IMG/VR virus record: IMGVR_UViG_3300007276_000236
Span: 1 to 27,433 of that record
Length of the DNA stretch: 27,433 bases
Reading direction: 5' to 3' (one strand)
Origin: a virus
The notes below the pieces were generated by a model, which was given only the letters and a program-made list of their open reading frames with translations, had not been told where the DNA came from and ran no database searches. The position numbers and the translations under genes are program-made. Positions within the stretch are counted from its first letter, which is position 1; every line of letters starts with the position of its first letter. Below, piece after piece: positions 16,219 through 23,700 of this stretch.

Positions 16219-19200
16219 CACGCCTCTCCTTGTGTTTGTGCTGTTTCGAGCTGAGTTCCTCCGACAACCTGCAACGATGTCGCCCCGAACAGTTTGTCGT
16301 AATTCATCTGTACACAACGTGCCGTGATAGCGGGCAAGTCGGTACCGTTGGCGATGCGCTTGAGCTGCGACGGCTTGTTGTCCGACAGGCGAACCAGAAG
16401 GTCTACCCTGTCCATCTCTTCGCGCAAGTCAGTGAGAGCAACGCCGTTGTCCTTGCACCAGTCGCTGATGCACTTGACGGTTATGTACACCAGCTTGTCT
16501 TCGGTACACACCCTGCCCACGGCGGGCACGCGTAGCGGCTGGTGGTATTCGACCGCCGTCTTGTTGCGGTTGTCGCCGTAACGCTTGGTGACGATCAGCT
16601 GACCTGGCAGACTGGCGATGAACTGCGCCAAGTGCTCGCTTATGTCCGTGTTGCTGCTCTTGCGGCTCTCGCGCATACCGATGATCTGCTCGGTCGCCCA
16701 CCGCTTCATGATCTTGAGGTCAAACTGGATAAGGCCGATCTTCTCTGCGATGCGGCCAGCCACCAACGCTGTCACCACGGCGTCGCGGTAGAAGCGTTCT
16801 TTGTTGTCGTCCTCTGACTTAGGGTTGAACGTGGCGCGCGCCGCAGCAATCTGTCTGCGAACCCAGTCTTGGTTTTTGATGATGAACCGGATGTACGGGC
16901 GGAACGCCGCCCCGTAGACGTTGTCCATGTGGTGCTCGATGAACTGCTGCGTAATGTCGGCGAACACCTTGTTGCGATAGTCCTTCGGCAGCTTCACTTC
17001 AAAGTAGCGCAGCTGCGTGGCCTCGGTGCGGTATCCGGCTTTGAGCGTGGATATGGCTTCCTGCAGCGAGTCGTTCGACGTGATGAAACTGTTCTTATAC
17101 CACTCGTCGCCTGTTGTGGCGAACTTGCCGCTGGAAGACAGTCGCTCTTTGTCACGCCCGTTAGCGAGCGCGTAGCCCGTACGGGTCAGCTCGTCGGGTG
17201 TACGGCCAGAGAACTCGTCCAGCAGGACCGGAACAGAACCCATAGAGCCAATGCGCTTGATCGCCGCGTTTAGCGTGGAACCCTGCTCACCAGTCTGGCG
17301 TTCCATGAGTTTGGGTCTGCCAAAGAACCCGCAGGCGATCTTGCACGCTGTGGATTTACCCGTGCCGCCCGCGCCTGTGAAAGCCAGAGGTAACCCGTGC
17401 CAGTTGGATGATCCGAACATCTCGACAAGCACTGAACCCATCGCGTGGCACAGCGCAAACTGGAAAGGCTCCGCGTCAGGTCGGTTGTACAGCTTGTCGA
17501 TGTTGCGGACCCAGTCGTCGGTAGTACCCGACTGGCCGAAATCCAGCGCAATGTCGGCGGGAACCGTGTCGTCGCAGAGAACCGGCTGCTCTCCGTTCGC
17601 CGTAATCATAGTTGTGCCAAGGATGAACCCTGAATAGTTATCGGCCCAGCCGAACTGCTTGTAGGTTTTGGTCTCTACGCGCCACTCTTGCAGCGTTTCG
17701 ACGAGACCTTCTGTAAATTCTGCCATGTCGTTCCTCGCGTTTTTAGTTCTTGCTAAAAAGACCTCGTTGGCGGCGAGTGTTTTCGCCATCATGTCCGTCG
17801 AAGCCAGCTCTGAAGTAGGCATGAAGAAGTCACGCCAAGCTCCGTTTTTCTCTTTCGCGCGCCATTGTATGACCCACGTACCCTCGGCGTCGCGTACCCT
17901 GTTCAAGGGGAACGCAAACGACCGACAAAACGGACGCCAGTTGACGATACCATCCTCGTCTGTGTGCGCCCTTGAGAGCATAGCGCCGTTCCAGCGATAC
18001 CCCTGCGCGGGCCACCACGGGATGATCTGCCCTTCGATCGTCGCGCCGTTTGGCAACTTTGCTTTTGGCGCTGCGGCCTTGGGGGCGCTGGCTGCTGGTG
18101 CTGATGAGTCGTCTGCCTCTTCGTCGTCGTCCGACTTGTTCAGTGCGTCGACGGACCCAGAGTCCTCCACGTAGCCAAGCTGGATAGGGTTTTTGCATTT
18201 GTCGGCAAACGGGCACGTAGCGCGGCAACCGATAATACTGTCCATCTGGTCGCACGAGGTCGGCCCTGTGGACCACTCGTCGATCTTGGCTTGGGTCTCT
18301 TGGGAGGAATACCCGTCGTATCCGCTGCTCCACTCGTGGATTTTCTCTTCGCCGCCTTCGCAGTGTTTCAACACACCGATGGCACGGTGCCAGTGCGGTT
18401 CAGGAATGTCCCCGCCTGTGTCGCGGAACTCTTTGATCGCGTTGCACAGGTCCGCAATCTTGTCAGGGTACGACGGTGGGTACTCTCCTAGCGCAGCTGC
18501 GAAGCGGTTAGCCATGCCACCCTTGGCTTTGTTGGCGGACGGGGCGGGCGCTACGTTGTTGGCCTTGATGTATTCTTCCAGCTTAGCGCGGACGTGCTCT
18601 TGGCTGTAGGTCTTGCCGACCTTGACCACGGTGACAACTCTAGGCGGATCGTACTTGAGATTGTGAGCACCGACAGGCCGCAGGATACGCGCGCTGTCAA
18701 CGTCTACGGCTCGGTCAGCCAATATGTTCAGGTGTTTGGTGATGTCCCGCTTCATGGCGGACATGTCTTCCCACTCATGGGGCGCTACGTCTTGGTCGAG
18801 AACAAAGTAAACGTGGTAGCCGCCACCAGATGAGGTGATCGTGGGGGTTAGGCGCAACGTTTTAGCCAGCTTAACTATGTCGGCCATTGCCTCGGGTTGC
18901 GTGTCGTACGCCGTAACCGGCTTGCCCAAGGCTCTGTTCTTGTCGTTCTTCGCGGGGTCTACGTCGAAGTCGTCGAACAGTGATCGACACGCTACGACGT
19001 TTTCCTGTGTGCGCAGGCGCTTCTTGCCTGTGGTCTCGTCTTCGTACCAGTCCCCAAAGCCGTTAACGGCAAAGTAAACCGTCCTGCCGTCAGAGTCGAA
19101 GTTCCGCGCGGCTCGCGCCATAGATGCGGTGTCGGAGAACTTCTTGTATTTGAACCACGTGCGCCCGTCGGGGGCGGTCTCGGCCAAAGCCAAAACCTTG

Positions 19201-19247
19201 TTACCCTCGGTCGGCAGCACCAGCTCAAGAAACTCTTGTGCGTCCAT
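16218..19247 (-). CDS. Primase-helicase fusion (archaeo-eukaryotic primase plus DUF927/SF3-like ATPase)
   Basis: The protein has 1009 residues. N-terminal primase/polymerase domain of the AEP superfamily: motif I LFDDFDVD (Asp93, Asp95), motif II SSGGGYHVYF (His145), and motif III VDVDSARILRPVG (about 181-193). Residues 286-327 (WHRAIGVLKHCEGG to KIDEW) resemble a PriCT-type helical domain, followed by a Cys cluster (332, 341, 345, 351) probably binding zinc. After an Ala/Pro/Asp linker (375-400) comes a DUF927-type ATPase: Walker A GAGGTGKST (Lys631), Walker B VPVLLDEF (Asp677, Glu678), and a sensor-like FITSN. It should synthesise primers (and perhaps DNA) and unwind DNA at the fork. It lies downstream of the SSB-like gene and its terminator, so it may need its own promoter or depend on read-through. 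Confidence 0.85.
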   Translation of the reverse strand: MDAQEFLELVLPTEGNKVLALAETAPDGRTWFKYKKFSDTASMARAARNFDSDGRTVYFAVNGFGDWYEDETTGKKRLRTQENVVACRSLFDDFDVDPAKNDKNRALGKPVTAYDTQPEAMADIVKLAKTLRLTPTITSSGGGYHVYFVLDQDVAPHEWEDMSAMKRDITKHLNILADRAVDVDSARILRPVGAHNLKYDPPRVVTVVKVGKTYSQEHVRAKLEEYIKANNVAPAPSANKAKGGMANRFAAALGEYPPSYPDKIADLCNAIKEFRDTGGDIPEPHWHRAIGVLKHCEGGEEKIHEWSSGYDGYSSQETQAKIDEWSTGPTSCDQMDSIIGCRATCPFADKCKNPIQLGYVEDSGSVDALNKSDDDEEADDSSAPAASAPKAAAPKAKLPNGATIEGQIIPWWPAQGYRWNGAMLSRAHTDEDGIVNWRPFCRSFAFPLNRVRDAEGTWVIQWRAKEKNGAWRDFFMPTSELASTDMMAKTLAANEVFLARTKNARNDMAEFTEGLVETLQEWRVETKTYKQFGWADNYSGFILGTTMITANGEQPVLCDDTVPADIALDFGQSGTTDDWVRNIDKLYNRPDAEPFQFALCHAMGSVLVEMFGSSNWHGLPLAFTGAGGTGKSTACKIACGFFGRPKLMERQTGEQGSTLNAAIKRIGSMGSVPVLLDEFSGRTPDELTRTGYALANGRDKERLSSSGKFATTGDEWYKNSFITSNDSLQEAISTLKAGYRTEATQLRYFEVKLPKDYRNKVFADITQQFIEHHMDNVYGAAFRPYIRFIIKNQDWVRRQIAAARATFNPKSEDDNKERFYRDAVVTALVAGRIAEKIGLIQFDLKIMKRWATEQIIGMRESRKSSNTDISEHLAQFIASLPGQLIVTKRYGDNRNKTAVEYHQPLRVPAVGRVCTEDKLVYITVKCISDWCKDNGVALTDLREEMDRVDLLVRLSDNKPSQLKRIANGTDLPAITARCVQMNYDKLFGATSLQVVGGTQLETAQTQGEA

Positions 19248-19275
19248 AATTCACCTGCTGTATGTATTTTGTTGC

Positions 19276-19309
19276 CGAAAAAACAGCCGAGGTGTGATCC
19301 TCGGCTGTT
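19276..19309 (-). terminator. Intrinsic terminator between the SSB-like and primase-helicase genes (minus strand)
   Basis: AACAGCCGAGG and CCTCGGCTGTT (19282-19292 and 19299-19309) form a perfect 11-bp stem with a 6-base loop. On the minus strand the stem is followed by a T-run (the A-run at 19278-19283 on the given strand). It lies 15 bases after the SSB-like stop and about 30 bases before the primase-helicase ATG, so it would uncouple the abundant SSB-like mRNA from the large enzyme gene. Confidence 0.88.
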
Positions 19310-19323
19310 CAATACTGCACACT

Positions 19324-20343
19324 TTAGTCGTCGAAGTCGAGGTTATCCAACGCGTCTTCGATGCTGTCATAGTCGTCAGCAGACTTAGTGACCGGTTCTT
19401 TCTCATCCACAACATCTTGTTGCGCTGAGGCTTCCTGAGACTCTTCGAGCGTGCCATCTTCAGCGGCTTGCTGCTCTTTGTCCTTCTTTTTCTTTTTATC
19501 TTTTTTGTCTTTTTTGGCCTTCTTAGGGGCTTCGCCCTCGTCTGGACCCGAAGACGCACCGAAAGCAGTCGATACGTCCTTCTTCTCGCCGTTGTCAGGC
19601 TCTTTCTCTGCCGGTGTCAAAGGTGCGTTAGTCACACCTGTGATGTTATCCAGCGTCTCGCGCTCGGACACGAGCACGGCTTCCATCTCGGCCAGCTGGG
19701 CTTCGTCGATGAACCCCATGGCTTTGAACGTCAGCGCTGGGTATGCCACGTTGTAGTCGAAGCCGATCCGAGTGACGACGTGCTCTGGCGCAACGCCACG
19801 CTTAGCCAGTTGTGAACCATACTGTCCCAGTACTTTGAGGGACGCAGCGGGTACGCGCAGCAGCATCGGGTCGTTAAGTTGCCCTGCGGGTGCTACGGCC
19901 AGACGCATGGAGTCCGCACAAGACTTGCCCTTGTTGCCGTTCTCCGTGATGCGGGAACCCCACTGGTTATGTGGGCAGGTAGCGCACTTCTTGGACTGTG
20001 GGTCCTCTGCGTCCGCCGCCGGAGCAACGCCGTCGTTGGAGTAACAGTCAGGCGCGTCTTTGCTGCCTTCTTCGTACCCGCCAGCGTAGTACACCTTTGA
20101 CTTGTTCGGGTTGCTGTCGAGGATAACGACCTCCAGAGCACGCGCTGGCTCTTCGTCGTCGTCTGGCTTGGCGATCAGGGTGCGCTCGTCACCCCGTTGC
20201 AGGTGGAACACCTTACCTTTGATGGACACCACTGGGTATCCACCGCTGCTTTGCGCGGAGGCGAACTTGTTCTCCACCTTTTCTTTGGCGCGTAGGTGGG
20301 CAGGGAGCTTATCCCCTTTGATAGCGATCATATCGTTCGACAT
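19324..20343 (-). CDS. Probable ssDNA-binding protein with zinc-binding Cys cluster and acidic tail
   Basis: The protein has 339 residues; GAGGTAACCCATG sets the start. The N-terminal two-thirds look like a beta-rich nucleic-acid-binding core (GYPVVSIKGKVFHLQRGDE, ALEVVILDSNPNKSKVYYAGG). It contains four Cys (100, 120, 123, 142) in a CATCPHNQWGSR...GKSCADS arrangement that should bind zinc. A linker follows with a very Lys-rich patch (about 270-290), and the extreme C-terminus is acidic (DDYDSIEDALDNLDFDD), like the protein-interaction tails of T7 gp2.5, T4 gp32 and bacterial SSB. The likely role is coating ssDNA and recruiting polymerase, primase-helicase and nucleases. It has its own terminator downstream, fitting high expression. 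The family is inferred from composition and context, not from a known name. Confidence 0.7.
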   Translation of the reverse strand: MSNDMIAIKGDKLPAHLRAKEKVENKFASAQSSGGYPVVSIKGKVFHLQRGDERTLIAKPDDDEEPARALEVVILDSNPNKSKVYYAGGYEEGSKDAPDCYSNDGVAPAADAEDPQSKKCATCPHNQWGSRITENGNKGKSCADSMRLAVAPAGQLNDPMLLRVPAASLKVLGQYGSQLAKRGVAPEHVVTRIGFDYNVAYPALTFKAMGFIDEAQLAEMEAVLVSERETLDNITGVTNAPLTPAEKEPDNGEKKDVSTAFGASSGPDEGEAPKKAKKDKKDKKKKKDKEQQAAEDGTLEESQEASAQQDVVDEKEPVTKSADDYDSIEDALDNLDFDD

Positions 20344-20351
20344 GGGTTACC

Positions 20352-20753
20352 TCATTTACGACGGAAATTTACGACCTGCATTTCGCTCCAGTTTACACCA
20401 GGCGGCAGGTCGTCGTGCTCAGCCTTGAATTGCTCCACGGCTGTTTTGTTGGCGCGGTGCTCAAGAAGCTCCCACGCGTCGTTCTGTATTACGTGCTGCA
20501 ACAGGCTGTCCCAGTCACTAACGGTGGCGGACGATCTGTGCGATCTATATGCGGTACCAACGCCGTTTGCCGAGACGTTGTCGATGCCACGGTCGTTAAA
20601 CCGGCGCAGAAACTCGTTCTCGATCTTGTCTTGCCGCTCGCGGTCGCTCGCGTCGTCTGCAGTGTATGCAGCTTTACGTTCAGCTCGTCGGTCTCGCAGC
20701 GCAATGAACAATTTAAGCAGTGTGACGTCGTCTGCTTCAGTCATTTTAGCCAT
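20352..20753 (-). CDS. Conserved phage hypothetical next to SSB
   Basis: The protein has 133 residues, with AAAGGAG seven bases before its ATG, overlapping the end of the AlpA-like gene. A charged helical first half (LFIALRDRRAERKAAYTADD, then QDKIENEFLRRFND) is followed by a recognisable core: GVGTAYRSHRSSATVSDWD, QNDAWELLEHRANKTAVEQF and DLPPGVNWSEMQVVNFRRK. I remember this core from proteins beside replication genes in several unrelated phages, but their function is not known to me. The stop lies 8 bases before the SSB-like start, so it is co-transcribed with it. The core has a nucleic-acid-binding look (Arg and aromatic residues) but no enzyme motif. Confidence 0.7.
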   Translation of the reverse strand: MAKMTEADDVTLLKLFIALRDRRAERKAAYTADDASDRERQDKIENEFLRRFNDRGIDNVSANGVGTAYRSHRSSATVSDWDSLLQHVIQNDAWELLEHRANKTAVEQFKAEHDDLPPGVNWSEMQVVNFRRK

Positions 20754-20931
20754 CTGTGTTCTCCTTTCGTGTTTCTAGCCAGTTTTCAATGTCCACCTCA
20801 TCCCAACGAAACACTTTCGTAGAAAGCTTCACTGGAGCGGGGAAGGACTTCTCGCGTAGTCGTAGGCCCTTTAGCGATAGCTTGGTCAAACCAAGCTTGG
20901 TCGCGACTTCTTCGGGCGTCAGTAGTTTCAT
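20746..20931 (-). CDS. AlpA/excisionase-like helix-turn-helix protein
   Basis: The protein has 61 residues; GGAGGT lies nine bases before the ATG. LLTPEEVATKLGLTKLSLKGL is the helix-turn-helix of MerR/AlpA/excisionase-type small DNA-binding proteins, followed by the wing-like FPAPVKLSTKVFRWDEVDIE and the closing NWLETRKEN. Such proteins bind DNA as repressors, activators or recombination directionality factors. No integrase is in the window, and the gene heads a three-gene unit with a promoter candidate and inverted repeat upstream. A transcriptional regulator of the SSB unit is therefore more likely here than an excisionase. Its 3' end overlaps the next gene by 8 bases. Confidence 0.78.
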   Translation of the reverse strand: MKLLTPEEVATKLGLTKLSLKGLRLREKSFPAPVKLSTKVFRWDEVDIENWLETRKENTDG

Positions 20932-20953
20932 GGTATGAATACCTCCATACGTG

Positions 20954-20976
20954 GTTACACGGGCTTAGACCGTAAC
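20954..20976 (-). promoter_or_regulatory. Inverted repeat in the leader of the AlpA-like gene, operator candidate
   Basis: GTTACACGG (20954-20962) and CCGTAAC (20970-20976) are inverted repeats with a two-base bulge and a seven-base centre. They lie between the promoter candidate and the ribosome site of the AlpA-like gene, where a repressor would block transcription. Autoregulation by that protein is an inference. Confidence 0.4.
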
Positions 20977-21005
20977 AAGTAGCACCGTAGCGGAGCGCCT
21001 GTCAA
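20977..21005 (-). promoter_or_regulatory. Sigma70-type promoter candidate for the AlpA-like/SSB unit
   Basis: On the minus strand a perfect TTGACA (21005-21000) overlaps the helicase stop codon and is followed, after 17 bases, by CTACTT (20982-20977). The -10 match is poor. The 70-base gap here is one of the few non-coding gaps on this strand, which supports a promoter; the -10 box keeps confidence low. Confidence 0.4.
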
Positions 21006-22570
21006 GCGTCTTCTTCGCGCGTGGACTTGATTTCATCCAGCAAAGCCCCTTGCATTTTCTGCTTGCTCTGGAGCCGTGCGTAGATGCGCCGTTCTACTGG
21101 CGTGCCTTCCAGCATGATGATGAAGTTGTTCATCTTCTGGCCAGGGCGGTTGATCCGACCGTTGGCCTGCTCGAAAGTTTCGTTCGACGTGACAGGCGCG
21201 TACCACACGATGGTGGATGCAGCGGTCAACGTCAGACCGTGGGACATAGCGGCTGGTTGTGCCACCAGAACCTTGGGGTCTTTTGATTTCTGGAACGCGC
21301 CAAGGATGCGGTCTCGGTCGTCTTTCTTCACACCACCGTGGATGATCTCAACAGAGAAAGCCTTAGCCAGTTCTGCAGCGACGTACTTGATGGAAGATAC
21401 ATATGGCACGAACACAATGACCTTGCCCTCGGCAGACGCCACGATGTCGTGGGTCTCTTTGATCCTGTGCGTCGGAGGGATCGTGAGTTCGGTCTTGTCG
21501 TTGCCGTACACCACGCCGCAGGCGATCTGTACCAGCTTGCCCATCTTGACCGCTTCGTTGACCGCTGTGATCTCGCCATTGTCGGCTTCGGTGCGCATCT
21601 TGGCTAGCATCTCGCTGTACGCTTTGTCCTGATCTTTTGTCATCTGGACGTGGCGGGTCTCGTACATAAGCGGCGGTAGGTCTACGCACTCGTCGCGGGT
21701 GAACCGGATCGCTGGCTGCATCGCCTCGTGGACTATCGTGGTGGCTTCGCCTCTAGGTACCCAGACGAACTGGGTGATCTGTTTCATCACCTGATCTTTG
21801 AAGCGCCTCATGTATGGCGGGACGTTATGCGGCACGATAAGGCGACACTGTGCCCAAGCGTCGGTAGGCGCGTTTGGCGTCGGCGTACCGGTCATACCCC
21901 AGCATAGCCGCGTGATACCGTGCTTGTTGACGACCTTGTTGATGGATTTCCACCGATCGGTCGTGGCGTTGCGCGCCGCCTGGGCTACCTCGTCGACGAT
22001 AATGACGTCGATGTCCGGTCGGTCTTTGAGCAGCATCTCGATTATCTTCACGCCGTCGTGGTTAACGATGTAGATGTCCGCCTCCAACGCCAGCAGCTTT
22101 TTCCGCTTCGCAGCAGTTCCGTGCAGCACGGCGCAATCCAAGTGGGGGAAGTGGTTAAACACTTCGTCGGCCCACGTACGCTCCAGGGTGGACAACGGCG
22201 AGATTACCAAGGCGCGATTAACCTTGCCGAGCTTCTTGAGGTAGTCGAACGCCCACAGGGACGCCAAGGACTTACCGGTGCCCAATTCGCTGAGGTTGAA
22301 CGCCCTGTCGTGCAGGGTAAGAAACGCTGCCGCATCTTGCTGAGCGCTGAACGGTTTGTATTGGCCCGGCCAGTCGTAGTAGGACTTGATGGGGGATGGA
22401 GCCATGTAGCCCATAGCCCGCAGTGCTTTTGTCTCTACCAGCTTGTGAGGCACCGCGACGTACGGTACGCCTTTCACGCTCATGAGTCGTGCTGTCGGGA
22501 TGGTGTTTATAATTTGGTCAGGGCTTCTGGGTTTCAGTACCAGCGCCTGCTTCTTTGGCCATAGCAGCAT
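21002..22570 (-). CDS. SF2 (SNF2/DEAD-like) DNA helicase-translocase
   Basis: The protein has 522 residues; TGGAG lies seven bases before the ATG at 22570, even though this start lies 53 bases inside the upstream gene. Helicase motifs in order: Q-like FSAQQDAAAF (74-83), motif I LSELGTGKSLA (Lys100), Ia LVISPLSTLERTW, II VDEVA (Asp193, Glu194), III GMTGTPTPN (225-233), IV IVFVPYVSSIKYVA, V PAAMSHGLTLTAAS, VI EQANGRINRPGQ. The whole protein resembles phage SNF2-like helicases with two RecA-like lobes. It uses ATP to move on or remodel dsDNA, probably at forks or during recombination. Motif II reads DEVA instead of DEAH or DEAD. Position beside polymerase and nucleases supports a replication/recombination role. 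Confidence 0.88.
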   Translation of the reverse strand: MLLWPKKQALVLKPRSPDQIINTIPTARLMSVKGVPYVAVPHKLVETKALRAMGYMAPSPIKSYYDWPGQYKPFSAQQDAAAFLTLHDRAFNLSELGTGKSLASLWAFDYLKKLGKVNRALVISPLSTLERTWADEVFNHFPHLDCAVLHGTAAKRKKLLALEADIYIVNHDGVKIIEMLLKDRPDIDVIIVDEVAQAARNATTDRWKSINKVVNKHGITRLCWGMTGTPTPNAPTDAWAQCRLIVPHNVPPYMRRFKDQVMKQITQFVWVPRGEATTIVHEAMQPAIRFTRDECVDLPPLMYETRHVQMTKDQDKAYSEMLAKMRTEADNGEITAVNEAVKMGKLVQIACGVVYGNDKTELTIPPTHRIKETHDIVASAEGKVIVFVPYVSSIKYVAAELAKAFSVEIIHGGVKKDDRDRILGAFQKSKDPKVLVAQPAAMSHGLTLTAASTIVWYAPVTSNETFEQANGRINRPGQKMNNFIIMLEGTPVERRIYARLQSKQKMQGALLDEIKSTREEDA

Positions 22571-22949
22571 TTTCGTCTCCAGGGTTTTTGCCGTTATCCA
22601 GCTGTTCGATGCGTTCCATGCAGATGTGGATGATCTTCTCGTAGTCGAGCCGCCGCTCGCCGGGTTTGGTGCGCAGGATGCGCTTCACAATGTCCGCGTC
22701 CCACGGGTTAAGCTGATACTCCAGCCATATGGCCCACGGTTGGATTTTGCGCTTTGCGTAGTCAGAGCTGCCGATGTTGTAGTCACGCACGTTTGGCTGC
22801 ACCTCTTCCTGCCAGTTGGGGGATGCGATGCGGTCCTTCAGCTTGCGCACAAACGACATAGACACGTCGCAGGAAGTCGCGATGTGCCCGTCGCTAGCCT
22901 TGCGGTTCTTGAGAATGTAGGCCCACGTGCGCGCTTCAGCGTCGTCCAT
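22518..22949 (-). CDS. Hypothetical protein with possible N-terminal HTH
   Basis: The protein has 143 residues, and GGAG lies seven bases before the ATG. The first 40 residues (MDDAEARTWAYILKNRKASD, then HIATSCDVSMSFVRKLKDRI) look like a helix-turn-helix of the kind seen in DNA-binding phage proteins. The middle (PWAIWLEYQLNPWDADIVKRIL) and a later helix (LDYEKIIHICMERIEQLDN) are unassigned. The tail is low-complexity and charged. The start sits within the 57-aa gene upstream, and the end overlaps the helicase by 53 bases, so these three are tightly coupled. I do not recognise a family; a helicase cofactor or regulator is a guess from position. Confidence 0.65.
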   Translation of the reverse strand: MDDAEARTWAYILKNRKASDGHIATSCDVSMSFVRKLKDRIASPNWQEEVQPNVRDYNIGSSDYAKRKIQPWAIWLEYQLNPWDADIVKRILRTKPGERRLDYEKIIHICMERIEQLDNGKNPGDENAAMAKEAGAGTETQKP

Positions 22950-23109
22950 AGTGCAGCTCCAGTGCTTTTTGGTAGATGTCCCTCGCGCGCCGTTCCCGCC
23001 TGATCGCCTCTCGTAGCATTAGGTGCACCCACGTAGCGAGCCTAAGCGTTACGGACAGCCCCGCCACCAGCCCCGCCATGAAGGCGACGCCCAACCACAG
23101 GTAATCCAT
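22936..23109 (-). CDS. Small single-pass membrane protein
   Basis: The protein has 57 residues. GGAGAG precedes its ATG by seven bases. The N-terminal half (LWLGVAFMAGLVAGLSVTLR, residues 4-23) is one transmembrane helix with a GxxxG-like pattern. The second half is basic and helical (REAIRRERRARDIYQKALEL), so the protein probably faces the cytoplasm with its C-terminus. It fills an otherwise unexplained gap, ends 14 bases inside the next gene and starts 11 bases after the upstream stop. Function unknown; small membrane proteins in early phage operons often act on host membranes or defences, which is only a possibility here. Confidence 0.7.
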   Translation of the reverse strand: MDYLWLGVAFMAGLVAGLSVTLRLATWVHLMLREAIRRERRARDIYQKALELHYGRR

Positions 23110-23137
23110 GTGTTCTCTCCTATTTGTTTAGTATGCG
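23110..23137 (-). promoter_or_regulatory. Leader motif shared with the 26885 gene (copy A)
   Basis: On the minus strand this reads ACTAAACAAATAGGAGAGAA followed by CACA and the ATG of the 57-aa gene. Almost the same sequence (ACTAAGCAAATAGAGAGGAC) precedes the 78-aa gene at 26885. The block contains the ribosome site and, in this copy, the last codons of the upstream gene. It may be a duplicated translation-initiation region. Confidence 0.5.
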
Positions 23138-23431
23138 ATCAGCCGCGATACGGCTGAGGATAATGTCTCCGATCCCGTCCAGCTCGGTCAGGTGCATCTT
23201 TTTGCGCCCGAGCGTAAACAAGTACCCATTCTCGATCTCTTCGATCTGGATGTTTACGTTGAGCAACATGGGCGCAGTATCCACTGGCGTTTCTGCGTCG
23301 GATGTGTACCGGCGGGTTTGGTTGTAGTATCCGGCCATCTGCTGTTGGGTCGCGGTAGGCAAAGAGCTTTGCTGACTGTTGCCAAGCGTCCCTCCCAAGA
23401 GGCTATTAGCGCTTGATCCAAAAATTCCCAT
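23120..23431 (-). CDS. Hypothetical protein, 103 aa
   Basis: The ATG overlaps the HNH gene stop (TAATG). The N-terminal third is Gly/Ser/Gln-rich and probably flexible (MGIFGSSANSLLGGTLGNSQ), followed by a segment with QQQMAGYYNQTRRYTSD. The last 55 residues form a compact beta-beta-alpha pattern (MLLNVNIQIEEIENGYLFTL, then LDGIGDIILSRIAADRIL). The N-terminus is reminiscent of virion-associated proteins, but the gene sits in the replication operon. I do not recognise it and see no catalytic motif or membrane helix. The ribosome site is weak (GGGGAAG), so translation is probably coupled to the HNH gene. Confidence 0.65.
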   Translation of the reverse strand: MGIFGSSANSLLGGTLGNSQQSSLPTATQQQMAGYYNQTRRYTSDAETPVDTAPMLLNVNIQIEEIENGYLFTLGRKKMHLTELDGIGDIILSRIAADRILNK

Positions 23432-23700
23432 TACTTCCCCTTCCCGTACATTTCTGGTTTGTCCTTGCGCCAGCCACGGTTGGCCTTCTGCGACGTTACC
23501 CGCGTGTTCGACTTGGACGTGCTGCCGCCCTTGGCGAGCGGTTTCTTGTGGTCGACGTCTTTGCCGTCTCCCTTCGACGCACGACCGTCGGCGATAGCTT
23601 CGCGCCGCGCCTTATTCTGGGCGACTCGCTTCTTCTGGACTGAAGGTTTTTTGTTGTAAGCCGCCTTCGTCCGTAATTCTGTTGGCGATGATTTTGGCAT
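23431..23700 (-). CDS. Small HNH endonuclease-like protein
   Basis: The ATG at 23700, with AAGGGA eight bases upstream, is preferred over the TTG one codon before it. The protein has 89 residues. After a very basic first half (Lys/Arg-rich), residues 48-76 read DVDHKKPLAKGGSTSKSN followed by VTSQKANRGW. The invariant DH pair (50-51), Asn65 and Asn74-Arg75 match the beta-beta-alpha metal fold of small phage HNH proteins, which nick or cut DNA using one metal ion. No zinc-binding CxxC pairs are present, which is normal for this subtype. Its first 89 bases lie within the 3' end of the VRR-NUC gene in another frame. The target is unknown; it is not part of an intron as far as I see. Confidence 0.78.
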   Translation of the reverse strand: MPKSSPTELRTKAAYNKKPSVQKKRVAQNKARREAIADGRASKGDGKDVDHKKPLAKGGSTSKSNTRVTSQKANRGWRKDKPEMYGKGK

